The notes: generated by a model not told the origin, from the letters alone. A stretch of DNA of 64,000 nucleotides from Larix kaempferi (GCA_027924585.1 BSBM01000372.1:12079501-12143500), one strand, 5' to 3'; counted from the first letter of the stretch, positions 12,085 to 23,443 are shown. Numbers and translations are program-made.

Positions 12085-12375
12085 ATTGCTAGTACTTATC
12101 ACGGTCACCTAAAAGTCTCATAAGAATATTACTTATCATAGATCACCTAAAAGTCTCGTAAGATTTGAAGAGACTTTTACTATATACATAGCGTTGAATA
12201 TTTAAACCTAAATATTTTCACCTACTAGCCAAGGATTTTGTTTTCCATTGTAAAATGGATTTTTTCCCTTAACTATCTATGACCCTTTTATTACTTGTCA
12301 CAGTCACCTAAAAGTCTCATGAGATTTTAAGAGACTTTGACTATATATGTAGCATTGAGTTTTTCAACCATAAGC
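12085..12375. repeat. Threefold repeat with CACCTAAAAGTCTCATAAGA core
   Basis: Copies begin at about 12106, 12144 and 12304. The second and third continue through AGAGACTTT..CTATATA..TAGC.TTGA. No coding content is seen around them. Confidence 0.6.
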
Positions 12376-12799
12376 CAAAATTTTTGTTTTCCATCCCAAA
12401 GAATTTAATGATAATTATCATCCCAAAGAAGAATTTAATGAAGAAATTCACTGATATTAATTAATTAATTTTATTTATTTTTCATAATAACAATTAATTT
12501 TAATATTAGAAATATTGTAATCAAATCTCAAAAATTGTAAAGTTGTTTGGCCATGACCAAGTTTCTATAACATAGGTTCTATAAGCTTAAACATAATATG
12601 GCTTGCCTTTTCAAATCGATATATTAAAGCTTTAGTAGGTATCTTGTCATTGGTTCATTTCATGTAGTGATTCTTTGGATGTTACTAGTGATGACCTTAA
12701 GGTTGTAGGCTCTAGGTTATTTTCCACAACAAATGTGGAGATTTGTTATAATCTCTATGTTAGAGCATAAAAATCCCCCTTAACCCTATAATTAAATCA

Positions 12800-13101
12800 A
12801 ATTATCGGTTGCAATTTAAGAAAGATTTAAAGGAGGATCCTATGGAGGTCAGGGATAGTTTGGGATTGGATAAAGAGATCCTTGACTTAGTAGAAAGGAA
12901 ATCATATACGACACTAGCCAAATCCAAGGCTAAGAAGGAAATAAGAGAATGCAAACAATTGCTTATTAGTAGGTCCCTTAGAGTAGGGAAGGCCCAGTGC
13001 TTGATTACCCAATGGTTGTTCTCTCCTTTGATGTCAAAGGGATAGTGGGTGCCCACAAACATCTATCCCTCAAAAGACTTTTTGAAGTTCTATAAGCCTA
13101 A
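12800..13101 (+). pseudogene. 5' part of a LINE, cut by the copia insertion
   Basis: An open frame of charged sequence (MQFKKDLKEDPMEVRDSLGL through ERKSYTTLAKSKAKKEI) runs to a stop near 13043. After it, sequence up to 13101 meets the copia target duplication. Joining 13101 directly to 31313 leads into a LINE endonuclease on the same strand, so this stretch is probably the upstream part of the same element. On its own the protein is not recognisable. Confidence 0.4.
13097..13101. repeat. Target-site duplication of the copia element (CCTAA), left
   Basis: CCTAA lies directly before the LTR start TGTTGGGG at 13102 and recurs directly after the LTR end CCAACA at 31308-31312. It defines the outer borders of the copia insertion in the LINE. 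Confidence 0.85.
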
Positions 13102-13256
13102 TGTTGGGGAACCTCTTCAACTAAACTATAGAACATAAAAGAAAATAACATAAGGGAACAATATTCCAAGAAGAGATGTGATGTCTAAAGACACCGTTAC
13201 AACACTTAAGCACAGATCATTATGATTAAAACATCACAATGGATACTTGATCATAA

Positions 13257-13261
13257 GAATG
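13257..13261. repeat. Target-site duplication of the gypsy element (GAATG), left
   Basis: GAATG precedes TGTTAGCTC at 13262 and recurs at 26098-26102 after GCTAACA. The second copia LTR has an uninterrupted CATAAGAATGATTTAAT at about 30986, which shows the empty site and confirms the insertion point. Confidence 0.9.
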
Positions 13262-14443
13262 TGTTAGCTCTCCAGGAGTCTTTCTAGGTTGTGATTGAAA
13301 GAGCCTGGTAACTTAAATTCACTTTAAATGGTGGGGTATGTTTGGATCAAGTTGGATGACTGAATCGAAGCTCACACACTCAAAACATGCATGGAAACAC
13401 TCAGGTAGACAAGGCTTTCAACTACTGCTGTTCAGAGAGTTTATAAGAGATAAATGAGAGTAAAATCCTTATCGTGCTAGCAGACTCGTACACAGAAACA
13501 TGTATATAAATGGCTAATCACAACAAATAAATGACACTTGATGTCCAATTCTCAATACAAAGACAGGATTACAGCTATCTTGCATAGACAAATGAACACA
13601 CATGAAATAAACATTTCACTGCAAGTACAGAAAGGTAAGAAAGGAAATATGAACGCCAATAGTAAAAGAAGCTTATATAACTGAGATGTAGTTGAAAGTT
13701 TGAGAATACAAGTATGGAAAAGTCTCTCCAAAATCGAACCATTGTTCTACATACTTCATGGGCTTTATAGCTTTTACAAACTTTTAAGATCCTGGAAAGA
13801 TGGATCGAATCTGCTAAAAATAGTAAATTAAAACAGTTTTCTGCAAAAAATGACAGCGTCCTACATTCAAAGTAACTGACATCTACTTAAGGCACCTATA
13901 TTCGACAGTGTAATGAGCCTCTAGAGCCTAAAGTGAAGTTGAAACTGCTGCCTAGAGAACCTGCAGGTTGTCTTTTTCCCAAAATAGACAGGAATATTCC
14001 TCCTTTCGCATCGCTGCAGCCCTTCAGTCTGGAAACGAAAATGATCATGAAGCCTTTTAAGTGTTTTGTTTATCATTGAGGAAACACCCTTGGGGTGCTT
14101 GGATCAGCAAAAGTCGGGTTTGGTGCCCAAAAACAACCTTCTGCTTATTCTGCACTTTCGGTAGCTAGAAAGCTGGGCTCAAAATTTATAAGCTATTGAA
14201 AACCCCTGCTTTTGGTGGTTAATGAATCAGTTTGACATTTCGCCTAAACCACCGAATCGCCTTTGGATTTTTTTAAGCCTGTCTCTCCTTTTGGTAACTA
14301 GGAGAATCATGTGCTCAAGTTGTAAACCGTTGAAACTGAAATTTGGCAGCAAAAGAAACAATTTCCACGCTTGCCTAAACCACCGAAAAGCTATGCCTGG
14401 TCCAACCTGCAAAATTTAGACAAAACTGTGTTTTTGGCCTTTG

Positions 14444-15291
14444 CTACTTATCTTCTTGCTGCTTGTTTTTCTCTTCATCCTGGGCCAAAACTGGAGTATT
14501 AACAAAATTGACTGCTGTTGCTACTAAGGTGTCAAGATCTGAGTGCACCTTGGGCCAGGTTTTCTGAGTTGTTTCCTCACCTCCCAGAAGCTCGACCTTC
14601 CTACTCAGCCTGATATTTTCTCTTAACAGCCGTATATTTCTTCCTCTCAGCTTGGTATGTTTTTTGGTCAACCATCGAAAAGAAACATATAATTCATTAT
14701 GCCTCTCAGTTAGCCTTTCATTTTTCTCTTTGATTACCCTTTGGAGTATTTCAAGATCATACACCTGCCTGAGAAGCTGATTAATTTTCTGTGATGAATT
14801 TTTTTTTGTTTTGGTTGTTAATACCTCAGCCACCTGCTGATCTTGTTCTCCCATAGGTGTAGGGGAAGGCAGGTTTACATAGGCAGTTTCATGTTCTTCA
14901 ACAAGTGTAGGAGAAGGCAGGTTTACATAGGCAGTCTCCTGTTCTTCAACGGGTAGAGATGCTTCCTGAAGCTCTTGTTCTGTTGCCATTTCCTTATGAT
15001 ATGCTCCCGCTTCCTGCAGTTCATCATCTTCAGAGTCTATGTAGGGGAGGCCTAACAGGTTCGCATTCTTTGAAGAAGTTTCTCCTCCTTTCCTGAAAAC
15101 TAGCTTTTTCCCAATCCTCTCAGGCTCAGAACAAGGGGTAATTTGGACTCCTGGAAACGAAGAAATGACTCATCTTTTCCTCTTTTCGCTTCTAGGGGTG
15201 GATGGATTTTTAGAGGAGGGTTTATCCTTGTCTTCGAGTCGCAATTCTGTGTCAAATTCGTTCCAGAAAAGGAAATAAACCCACTCCTCAT
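14444..15291 (-). pseudogene. Accessory ORF, coiled-coil part, inside left LTR
   Basis: Minus-strand open frame 14989-14444 encodes 181 residues. Two copies of the phrase ETAYVNLPSPT are followed by a long heptad-rich coiled coil (INQLLRQVYDLEILQRVIKE, RGRNIRLLRENIRLSRKVEL). Upstream, about 15330-15170 in another frame, reads HGLIKILVSEHLRRKNEEWV and YFLFWNEFD, which continues the protein of the entry at 15374-16080. Such extra reading frames next to pol are known in Tat-lineage plant retrotransposons, and their function is unknown. Here the frame is broken between 15291 and 14989, so no whole product can be made. Its position within an LTR and antisense to that LTR is odd. Confidence 0.5.
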
Positions 15292-15373
15292 TCTTTCTCC
15301 GTAGGTGCTCTGATACCAAGATTTTAATTAAGCCATGGTGGGATAACCTGCTCTGAACCTTGCTTGGCTTTGC

Positions 15374-16080
15374 CTAGACCTGGTGAGCCATCTTTGTTAG
15401 GTTTTTATGAAGATAGAAGGGTAGGTTTAAAGGGCTTCTGCCAGTGAAATGGTCCAACAGTCTGAAATGATAGACCAACACTCTGGAATATCTGCCCTCA
15501 CATGTAAAGTAGACCAAGATGGCCTTTAACAGGTGCTGCCACCTTTCCTCCAAGAAAGACATAGGGACGTCTTTGTTCCAGGTGATTGTCTGGTGTGCAG
15601 GTTTTAGATAGGATCTGAACTCGACCTTCTGGGTGGTGGTGGTTTTGAACCATCTTTCTCCTGTCTCTGGAATTTCTGTGGCCGCTGCTGTGAAGTCTTC
15701 ATCCACCTGGACTTCTTCTTTCCCAATTTGTGCTTTCCTTCCGTCAAATGATAATGCGAAGGCCTCTGCAATTTTATGATGGGAGCCTTGGAGTTTCAGA
15801 CAATAGTTATAGCATCCCACGTCTTTGAAGAATTGGCCTATTTCTGGGTGTGACTCAAGGTAGCCGACGTCCATCCGACGTCATTTAGCTCCTTCCTAAG
15901 CACAACTCCTCCCTTCTTCATCTGTAAAACCCTTGTCGACACCTGCGTTTGAGAAAGCTGAGCCTTAGGGAAAAAACGACGCGGAATAAGGGAAGAAGCA
16001 GCTCGTTGACAGGTAATTACATAGGATGAGGTATGACTTGGTTCAGGGCCCTGACTTCGAGAGATGGTACTGAAGGCCAA
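15374..16080 (-). pseudogene. Accessory ORF, N-terminal part, inside left LTR
   Basis: Two overlapping minus-strand frames, 16080-15838 and 15874-15374, join by a small shift near 15870. The main part reads MDVGYLESHPEIGQFFKDVG, CYNYCLKLQGSHHKIAEAFA, then WQHLLKAILVYFTCEGRYSR and HFTGRSPLNLPFYLHKNL. This is the plant retroelement accessory domain often annotated as a putative plant transposon protein; it has no known activity. A helical, hydrophobic end is followed by the HGLIKILV segment. The frame shift and the stop at 15374 mark it as decayed. Confidence 0.5.
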
Positions 16081-16179
16081 TCATGAGGATTTACATGACC
16101 TGTCAATCTTCCCCCTTTACCTAGGAGCGATCATCATCTGCAACTGGTCTTGAAATGAAAGGATCATGCTTTCGCTGGC

Positions 16180-16710
16180 GGTGCCCCTTTTCGGCGGTTA
16201 AGAAATGATGAATTCCCTTTAGTTCGCGACTAACCCTTGATTTGACATTTCCACCGTTTGATACCGACTCAATTTCGGTAACCGAAGAATTCACCTTTAA
16301 AACCGTAAGCTGCCGAAAAAGATTCACACATGCTGTTGCTTTCGGTGGCTATGGCGATCCTGCCCTTTGACTCCGAGCTGCGAAAAGCATCCTCCTTTCG
16401 GTGGCTAATGAACACCGTCGTGTTCGCCCAAGCCATCGAAGACAGTTCCATGAATCCCGAAGATGTCTATGCTTTCGGCAGCTGTAGAAGACTTCATTCT
16501 TGAAATGCAAACTGTGGAAAGCATCTGCCTTTCGGTGGCTAATGAACACCGTCGTATTCGCCCAAGCCACCGAAAACTGCCCCATGAACCACGATATATG
16601 TCTGCCATTTTGGTGGTTGGAGAGTTTCATCTTTCACGTAGTAAGCTGTCGAAAGTGGGATTTTCGGTAGCCAATGAACCATTGTCGGGCCCGCCTAAGC
16701 TACCGAAACC
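16180..16710. repeat. Hairpin-forming TTCGGTGGCT microrepeats, left LTR
   Basis: Multiple copies of (T)TTCGGTGGCTAATGAAC and its complement AGCCACCGAA face each other at intervals of 40-80 bases. Related pairs lie at 14030-14420, 23640-23745 and 24479-24585, always inside the LTRs of this element. They can fold as stems. Confidence 0.7.
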
Positions 16711-17055
16711 TGAAAATTCTTTTTGGAGAAGAGCAACCTCATAAGTTATTTCAAGCTTCATTACATAATCCAAACTTATGACACGCAAATTCAAATGTAT
16801 ATAAAAATAAAAAGACAAAACTCCTATCACCTAAACAAGCGCCTAGTCTATTTTATTTGGGGATATCACATATGGCTCCTACTCGGGGATGGAAACCTCC
16901 CTGTGAGGTTCCAAGAACCACAGGTCTAATGCGTTTCCCATAAAACAAAACTCAAAACCTATCTTCTAGTGTTCCATTGGGCATGGAGTTATTTTGCAAA
17001 CAAAACCCTAAACTAAAAACAGAAACGGTAATTACAATGACTAGGCTTTGAAGCC

Positions 17056-18336
17056 TCAGATGAAATAGAGTTTCAGAAAATGCCCATTTATTGGGCCACC
17101 AAACATGTCTTCACCTTCTATACTTTGCAATTTGAAAGTGTTGTTTTGTTGTACTCGAGTTATCACAAAAGGACCCGTCCATAGAGAATCAAATTTTCCA
17201 TGCTTGCCCTTATCCTGCCTTGGGGCATCCCATTTCAGCACCTAGTCCCCAACTTAAAAGCTCTCCATCTTTTCCTTCTTATCAAAAGTGTTTTTTATTT
17301 TTCCCTGATGAGCTTCTGACCTTTCCACCAACTGTTCTCTAGTCTGCTGCAATTCAGCCAAATTGAACATTCTTCTCACCATGTCATTTGGTTCATCCCG
17401 TTCCTCCTGAATAAATTTAGTCACTAGCAGGATTAGCTGAACTGGGAAAATGGCATTAGTACCATAAACCAATCTAAAGGGGGAAGTGCCTATGGATTTC
17501 TTATTCGTCACCCTGTCGGCCCAAAGAGCAAACTTTAGCTTTGAATCCCAACTCCTTTGATTTTCTTCCAGTAGTTTTCTGATGATTCTGACTAGACTTT
17601 TATTGGAGGACTTAGTGAGGCCATTGCCTTGAGGGTAGTAGGGAGTAGAGTGAACCAATTGAATTCCCATTGACTCGCACATGTGGACTAATGATTTATC
17701 TTTGAAAGCTGGTGCATTATCAGTTACCAGCCTTTTTGGGAAACCAAATCTGGTAAGGATGTTTTCATAGAGAAATTTCATGATAACTTGATGATTAGCG
17801 TTCCTGGTGGGAATTGCCTCTATCCACTTGGTGAAATAATCAGTGGCTACCAAGATCCACCTGTGTTGACCACTGGATGAAGGATTGATCTCCCCTATGA
17901 AGTCAAGGCCCCATTGTTGGAAAGGGCCATTAACCACAATAGGCTTCAGGGGCAGGGATTTTAGCTGTTGTTTTCCTGTGAATCTTTGGCATTTGTCACA
18001 AGATTTCACAAAAGTGTATACGTCAGAGAACAGACAAGGCCAATAGTACCCAGCCCTCAGAATCTCGTGGGCAGTAGTTTTCCAGTAATGATGTCCCCCG
18101 CATATGCTTGAATGGAAGTGATGCATGACTTGAACTGATTCTTCTTTATCTAGACATCTTAACAGAACTCCAGCAGGATCTTTCCAATACAGCAGATCAT
18201 TACTTATGCAAAATTTTACAGACTTAAGCTTGAGAGATCGTGCCTGGGTTGTGCTAAGTCTAGGGGGAACTTCTAAATTCTGCAGGAAATGAATGATACC
18301 TGAATACCACTTGCATGAGAGAAAATTTTCAGCCAC
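17056..18336 (-). pseudogene. Gypsy integrase
   Basis: Minus-strand frame 18336-17254 carries the HHCC zinc domain (VMHHFHSSICGGHHYWKT ... SCDKCQRF) and the retroviral integrase core (GLDFIGEIN, VATDYFTKW, LVTDNAPAFKD). The third catalytic residue, 35 residues after the second Asp, should be Glu but reads Lys in QGNGLTKSSNKSL. The C-terminal domain (LKWDAPRQDKGKHGKFDSLW, GPFVITRV) lies at 17241-17056 beyond two stops at about 17240-17255. Both stops can be explained as CAA to TAA and CAG to TAG changes. Integrase joins element cDNA to the host genome; this copy is catalytically dead. Confidence 0.9.
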
Positions 18337-18351
18337 TTGTTGACTGTTATG

Positions 18352-18912
18352 TCATTCTGCTACAGCTACCTCTGTTGGAAAACTGGTAGAATTTATTCCG
18401 ATGAAAATTATATCTAAGAGTTTGCAATTTTCTTCAACCATGAGTTTGGCTAGACCTTGGCCTTTTACTAACCTGGTGGGATTCACCTCTATATCGAATT
18501 CAGTTAGCTTAGCGATCCATTTGGCTCTCTTGCCATCAATGTTAGGTTGAGTTAACACATCTTCCATGGAAGCTGAAGGGACGTAGGCTATGACCTTTGC
18601 ATGTAGGATATAAATTCTGAATGCTTTCAATGTCTTGATTAGAGCATAGGCCTGTTTTTCTATGGGATCGTATTTCAGTTCAACGTCCCTTAATGTTTTG
18701 CTGAAGAAGGCAATTGGATGATCAAGCCCTTTGTCATCTTTCTGCAGCAAGACTGCTGCCACTGTATCATAGGAAGCGAAAGAGAAACTGTAGAACACCT
18801 TGGTGTAGTCTGGACTAATCAGAGTAGGAGCTTCCATGATAGCCTGCTTGATGGCTTCGAAAGAGTGTCTCGCATTTTCTGTCCATTTGGTTTCGGCTCC
18901 CTTTTTTAGCAT
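18352..18912 (-). pseudogene. Gypsy reverse transcriptase-linked RNase H
   Basis: Frame 18912-18352 reads TKWTENARHSFEAIKQAI, then SFASYDTVAAVLLQKD, IAFFSKTLRDVELKYDPIEK, QAYALIKTLKAFRIYILHAK and VKGQGLAKLMVEEN. This is the usual gypsy RNase H that follows the reverse transcriptase in plant Tat-like elements; it degrades the RNA strand of the RNA-DNA hybrid. The frame is separated from the RT frame (ends 19121) by a shift near 19165, and by an unassigned in-frame break near 18350 before integrase. Confidence 0.88.
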
Positions 18913-19120
18913 GGAGGTTATGTGTTTTACTAACTCAGAAAAATTTGGAATAAACCTCCTGACGAAATTTATCTTACCAAGGAAAGATTGGATATCCTTT
19001 TTCGACCTTGGTATAGCTACCTTCTGAATTGCTTCAACCCGAACTGGATCAATCTTTACACCCTGCGCCGAAACTATGTGGCCTAGGAGCTTTCCCTCCC
19101 CGAGAGCAAACTGAGACTTC

Positions 19121-19960
19121 TTAGGATTCAGAGAAATTCCAAATTGTCTGCATTTCAGAAAAACCTCCCTTAAGGTGCTGCAAATGTTCTTCGTGACTGT
19201 TTGAGTATACTATGATATCATCGAGGTATATGAGGACAAACTTATCCTTTATCCCCACAAAGGCTATGTCCATGGCCCTCTGAAAGGTGGCCCTGGCATT
19301 CATCAGCCCAAACGGCATCTTGGCGTATATGAAGGTACCCCAGGGAGTGGTAAAGGCTATCTTCTCCTGATCATCAGGGTGTACAAAAATTTGATTATAG
19401 CCCGAGAAGCCATCTAGGAATGACATGACCCTAGCTCCTGAGACTCTCTGCAGTAAATGCTCCATCTTAGGCAGAGGATAGTTGTCTTTTTGAGAGCCTT
19501 TGTTTAGGTTTCTGAAATCGACACATAACCTGACCTCACCATTTTTCTTCCTTACTATTACCAAATTTGTGACCCATTTAGAATATCTAGTCAGTGGGAT
19601 TATGATCTTAGCATCAAGGAGCTTTTTTATTTCTCTCTCGATCATAGGTAATAGGAGAGGGTTGATAGGCCTCAGCTTCTGCTTAAAAGGGGTGGTGCCT
19701 TTTTCCAGTGGAATTCTATGTTGAATGGTATCTTTGTCATAAGTTTTCAGATCACTATATTCCCAAGCCAACACGTCTGCGAAATCCTTTACCGGGATGC
19801 AATAATGTGACCTCTGATCAGCTGTCAAATCAGTGGACAGATTTATGAATTTAGGGTGATTCTGGCTGCCTATATTATGTTCATGGATAGCAGGGTCTTT
19901 TTCCTTGTTCATAGGTTTGAAGGGGATGCCATTATGGTCAAACAGCCTTTCGAGAGGTAC
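19121..19960 (-). pseudogene. Gypsy reverse transcriptase
   Basis: Within the frame 20299-19121 the RT core shows LRPINPLLLPMIEREIKKLL, VIVRKKNGEVRLCVDFRNLN, YPLPKMEHLLQRVSGA, SFLDGFSGYNQI, KMPFGLMNARATFQRAMD and the catalytic YLDDIIVYS. All fingers and palm motifs are present in order, so RT itself looks intact. The frame is lost at about 19165 by a one-base change just after HLQHL, before the thumb. It copies element RNA into DNA. Confidence 0.92.
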
Positions 19961-20199
19961 TAGGCCCCGAGGTATATGATTTCCTGGCAATTGAACAATG
20001 TCATGTTGCCCTATTTTCCCTTTCAATTTAGACCTCTGGGATTCCTCTACATTTAGGTTTTCTTGGTCAATATGCATATCAGAAAATTCATCAACAACCT
20101 GGAGAAATCTACTAAGCTCACCATCATTCTTAAAGACTTTCCAAAATTTGACATTATCTGGTAGGGATGGCCTGTACCTAACTTGGATATCATAGTTCA

Positions 20200-20929
20200 A
20201 TTTAGGAGGCATGGGAGGAATGAACGTGCTAGCAGAGACAGCAAGGGAATCAGCCAGGTGATTCATAGCTCGCGGGATATAAGAAATGTCAAAAAACATG
20301 AAGGAATCTCTATGTTTCCATACCTCATCTCTGTATGACTTCAGTTTGACGTTTTTTGCCTAATAATTGCCATTCACTTGCTGTATGATAAGTTCTGCAT
20401 CTCCAAATATTTTCAGGCACATGATTCTCATCTCTTTGGCGACCTTGACTCCCAATAGCAAAGCCTCGTACTCTACTATATTATTAGTAGTTTTGAAATC
20501 CAGTTTATAAGACAAATGAGTAATGTCCTTCAGAGGAGAGATCAAGACTACACCTGCACTTGCTGAAGCCTGGGTACTGGCACCATAAAAAAACATGCTC
20601 CACACAACAGTGGTTACTTCCTCAGATTGCTGACTAGTAGGCTTTGTGAGCTGTAAAGGGGCCGGCTGATCGTCATCTATTTGTAGAATACATGCTCCAA
20701 AGTCTGTATCCAATGCGTAAATGGGATGATTTACCAAATTCTTTTCATTGCTGATGATATAGGCAAGCTGGTTTTCCCTATAGAGCCTTTTAGTTTCACC
20801 TCCAAACATGGGAATGGTAGCATAAGTCAAATCCATCTGTAGGGTACCCCCTAGTCGTTTACTCCATGATCGGGACAAGAGGATGCCAAACTTCAGTGGG
20901 ATGTCAGAGACCACTACATCCATTACCAT
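20200..20929 (-). pseudogene. Extra (archaeal-like) RNase H upstream of RT
   Basis: Frame 20929-20360 begins with a spacer (IPLKFGILLSRSWSKRLGGT) and then a second RNase H: SMFFYGASTQASASAGVVLI, TTNNIVEYEALLLGV, FGDAELIIQQVNGNY. The domain continues past a TAG (near 20357) in the 20299 frame as ISYIPRAMNHLADSLAVSAS. The family motifs are DGA..GAG, TNN.AEYEAL, GDS and IPR..N..AD. The first catalytic Asp reads Tyr (FFYGAS). Many plant Tat elements carry a second RNase H, but the usual place is after RT. Here it lies between protease and RT. Confidence 0.75.
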
Positions 20930-20935
20930 GCTTTT

Positions 20936-21724
20936 TTACGGCAGCTGAGACAGGTTTATGACAAGATCCTTTATGAGGCCTAGGCATCTGACTTTTCTAG
21001 AGTCAAAAGAGAAGAGATCATGGTAGGGTTTTGTGATGCTAAGCCCAATTTCATCCATCACCGATTTAGGCATGAGGTTGTGGGAGGCTCCTGAGTTAAG
21101 TAAGCAATTGTGAAGAATTTTGTCATGGATGTTTAAGGATATATAGAATGGTGGGAAGGATCCATCCAGTTCTTCAACCATGGGACATAGGGTTATTGAG
21201 GGCTTATCGTTTTGTAAATTCACAAAGTCAGCATCTATGGGTGTTTTTGGCTGAAGGGATTTCAGTATAGATGACTTGAAGGAATCATTTTTCATAAGCT
21301 CAATCAGTGGGAAAGGGATTTTTAGCTTCTGAATCTCAGTTTCGAGATTGAAGGAGTGGGACAACTTGTCAGAAATTCTTGCCTCTTGAGCTGGAGCTTT
21401 AAGCTGGACCAGATCGGGGACAGTTGGTTGTGATGGTCTTTGCTGTTGTTTTGAAAGAGTAACCACCTGTTTTGTAGGAGTAACAGGCTGTTGTTTTGAA
21501 AGAGTAACAACTTGCTTTGCAGGAGCAGCAGGCTGCTTTGTGAGGACAAGATTCTTCTTCCCAGGAGCAAGGGTCATAGGTTTTTTAGCAACGGTCCTGG
21601 ACCTCAAATCGTAACTTCTTTGATCGTCATCCTGATATAGTGATTCCTCAGTGATTTGTTCATTCATGAGGTCTTCCTCATAATCAGATTGAGTCAGGAA
21701 GGAGGGGTCAACCTTATCCTCCAT
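20936..21724 (-). pseudogene. Gypsy gag-pro linker and aspartic protease
   Basis: Frame 21724-20936 starts with acidic linker (TQSDYEEDLMNEQITEESLY). It then has a lysine/glutamine tandem of about 13 residues (APAKQVVTLSKQQPVTPTKQ) and a retropepsin-like domain: ISLNIHDKILHNCLLNSGAS, HNLMPKSVMDEIGL, SRKVRCLGLIKDLVINL. The catalytic triad normally reads DSGAS; here it is NSGAS, so the protease has lost its catalytic aspartate. The protease would release Gag and Pol proteins from the polyprotein. Confidence 0.75.
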
Positions 21725-23340
21725 GCAGTTGATATTGTCTCTTCCTCTTCTCCTCCCTGAGTAAGCTCTTGTTCTTCTTCTAATACCGCATGTTGGAAAG
21801 GGGCTCTGATCCTTTGTTCTTCAGTAGGATTCCTGTCTCTCTGGAGGATCTGAGCCCGTGGGCTGTTTCTTATGTAAGGGGGAGCATTAGTGTTCCTAGG
21901 AACAAACTCATTTGGACCTTTACTTCTTGCAGGTTGCTGGCCTTGCACTTTCAGCTTGGACATTTCGGAGGTCAAGCTATCCAGCATTTTGGCCATTTTT
22001 TCCATGTTGGTTTCTAACGAGGAGGAGGTATCTAGAGTCTGCCTTTTTTTTTTCAATTTTCCCTTTGAGGATCTTAGATGCGGCCATATTAGAATCAAGT
22101 TCGAGCGCAGCATCTTGCATGAGCAATAAAGAGGCAGATCTTCTTTCTCGGATATGAAGACAAAAATCAGGGTCGAAAGCATTTGCATAAGTAATCCTGG
22201 CTGAGGTATCTGTAGGTTTGATCTCCGCAGGGATTTTGCTAAACATTTTATTAAACCTCTTTGTGAAAGCTAACATAGACTCACCATTTTCTCTCTTCAA
22301 ATTATCAAATTCTGTGAGGTAGTAAAGGTGGTCTCTTCTTCCCCCCCAATGCTTCAAAAACAATTCATCTAGGGCTTCAATGTCATCTATTAATCCAATA
22401 GGTAATTCTTTGAACCACTTTTTGGCCTGACCATATAGACTTTGGACAAACACCCTAGTCCATACATCTTCGTGCTCAATATTTATGTTCTCAACATAGC
22501 TATAGAATGCCTCTAAGTGTACTTCAGCTGTGAAGTCCCCCTCTCTAGTGAACTTAGGCATGTATTTTTTGTAATCTTCGGTAGGCATAGCAGCAAGGGG
22601 ATTAGGCAAATTTAGAGGGGCATACCTAGCAATGAGGATCTTTTCCATTTTGGTCAGATGGACAACCATAGTGGATGTGGGTACTAAAAGGGGAGCAGAA
22701 GATATTTTTGGTGTGGACGGTAGTTGAGGAGGTATAGGTGATGATGAAGGTGGGGGTTTTGACTCAGTGGAGTCGCCAAGAGTTGGGGTGAAACAATTTG
22801 ATGGCTGATCTGGAAAATAGGCACCCTTACAGGATTGTGCAAGAAACGAGGACAACCTTTCTTCACGCTGGTCTAAAAGGTCCTGGAAAATGTTTTCAAT
22901 GGCAAGTACGTTGGTGTAAACAAAAGGGTACTTCTCTTCAGATTCAGTCAGTAAGGGCTGCAGGTAGGAAGAACAGCTCTCTTCTTTGATGGATTCTAGG
23001 ATTTATTTTCCTAGATCAGCTCGGGTAGCAGATTCAAAACTAGGGTCTTGGACAGCAGAATCGGGTGAGAATACTTCAGCCCTCAAGTCTTCTGATCTAC
23101 TTATAATTTCTTGTGAACTAGCTGCTTCGATGGATGGAGATTCAAAAGGAGTTTCATTTGATAAGACAGAAGAAATACCTCTAGAAGTGCCTGATGTGGT
23201 TCTCCTTGTAGATTTGGAAATCTGTCTCTCTGTAGTCCTTCCTCTCCTTATAATCTGTTCGGGGTCTGAAACAGGTGTCACTGGTGGCCTTTGAGGATTT
23301 GCTCTGGTACTTGGTCTTCTCGAAGCAACTTCGTTCCATT
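21694..23340 (-). pseudogene. Gypsy gag
   Basis: Gag starts close to 23340 with a basic, proline-rich leader (RRPSTRANPQRPPVTPVSDP). It passes a TAA near 23003 and continues in the 22855-21977 frame. There it shows the retrotransposon capsid domain (MPKFTREGDFTAEVHLEAFY, QSLYGQAKKWFKELPI, DELFLKHWGGRRDHLYYLTE, ENGESMLAFTKRFNKMF). Near 22045-22052 the frame shifts in a run of A residues (minus strand) and goes on as ETNMEKMAKMLDSLTSEMSK in the 22188-21694 frame, then shifts again near 21720 into the protease frame. No CCHC knuckle is seen. Capsid protein packages element RNA. Confidence 0.85.
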
Positions 23341-23443
23341 GGAGTCGCCAGATAGATGATTACAACCAGAATAATGTCCAGGCTTTGTCTATCATCAAAG
23401 CTGGAACTACATCGTCTCCCAAGGAAGCTGCTGCTTCAATCTT

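Larger units (their letters stand above)
13262..16870 (+). repeat. Left LTR of the gypsy element, plus orientation
   Basis: This LTR starts TGTTAGCTCTCC and ends ...TTTGGGGATATCACA. A TGGCTCC..CGGGGA string (16873-16890) follows it and resembles a decayed tRNA-Asp primer-binding site. It contains two blocks of TTCGGTGGCT/AGCCACCGAA hairpins (about 14030-14420 and 16180-16710). Between them are antisense open frames (14444-16080). At about 3.6 kb it is longer than the right LTR, mainly because of those frames. Confidence 0.65.

Noticed and set aside
15300-15322. A tRNA-iMet primer-binding-site look-alike (TTGGTATCAGAGCACC on the minus strand)
   Set aside because: It lies in an open frame (HGLIKILVSEHLRRKNEEWV) that continues the accessory ORF; the match arises from the codons for LVSEHL and there is no LTR end next to it.
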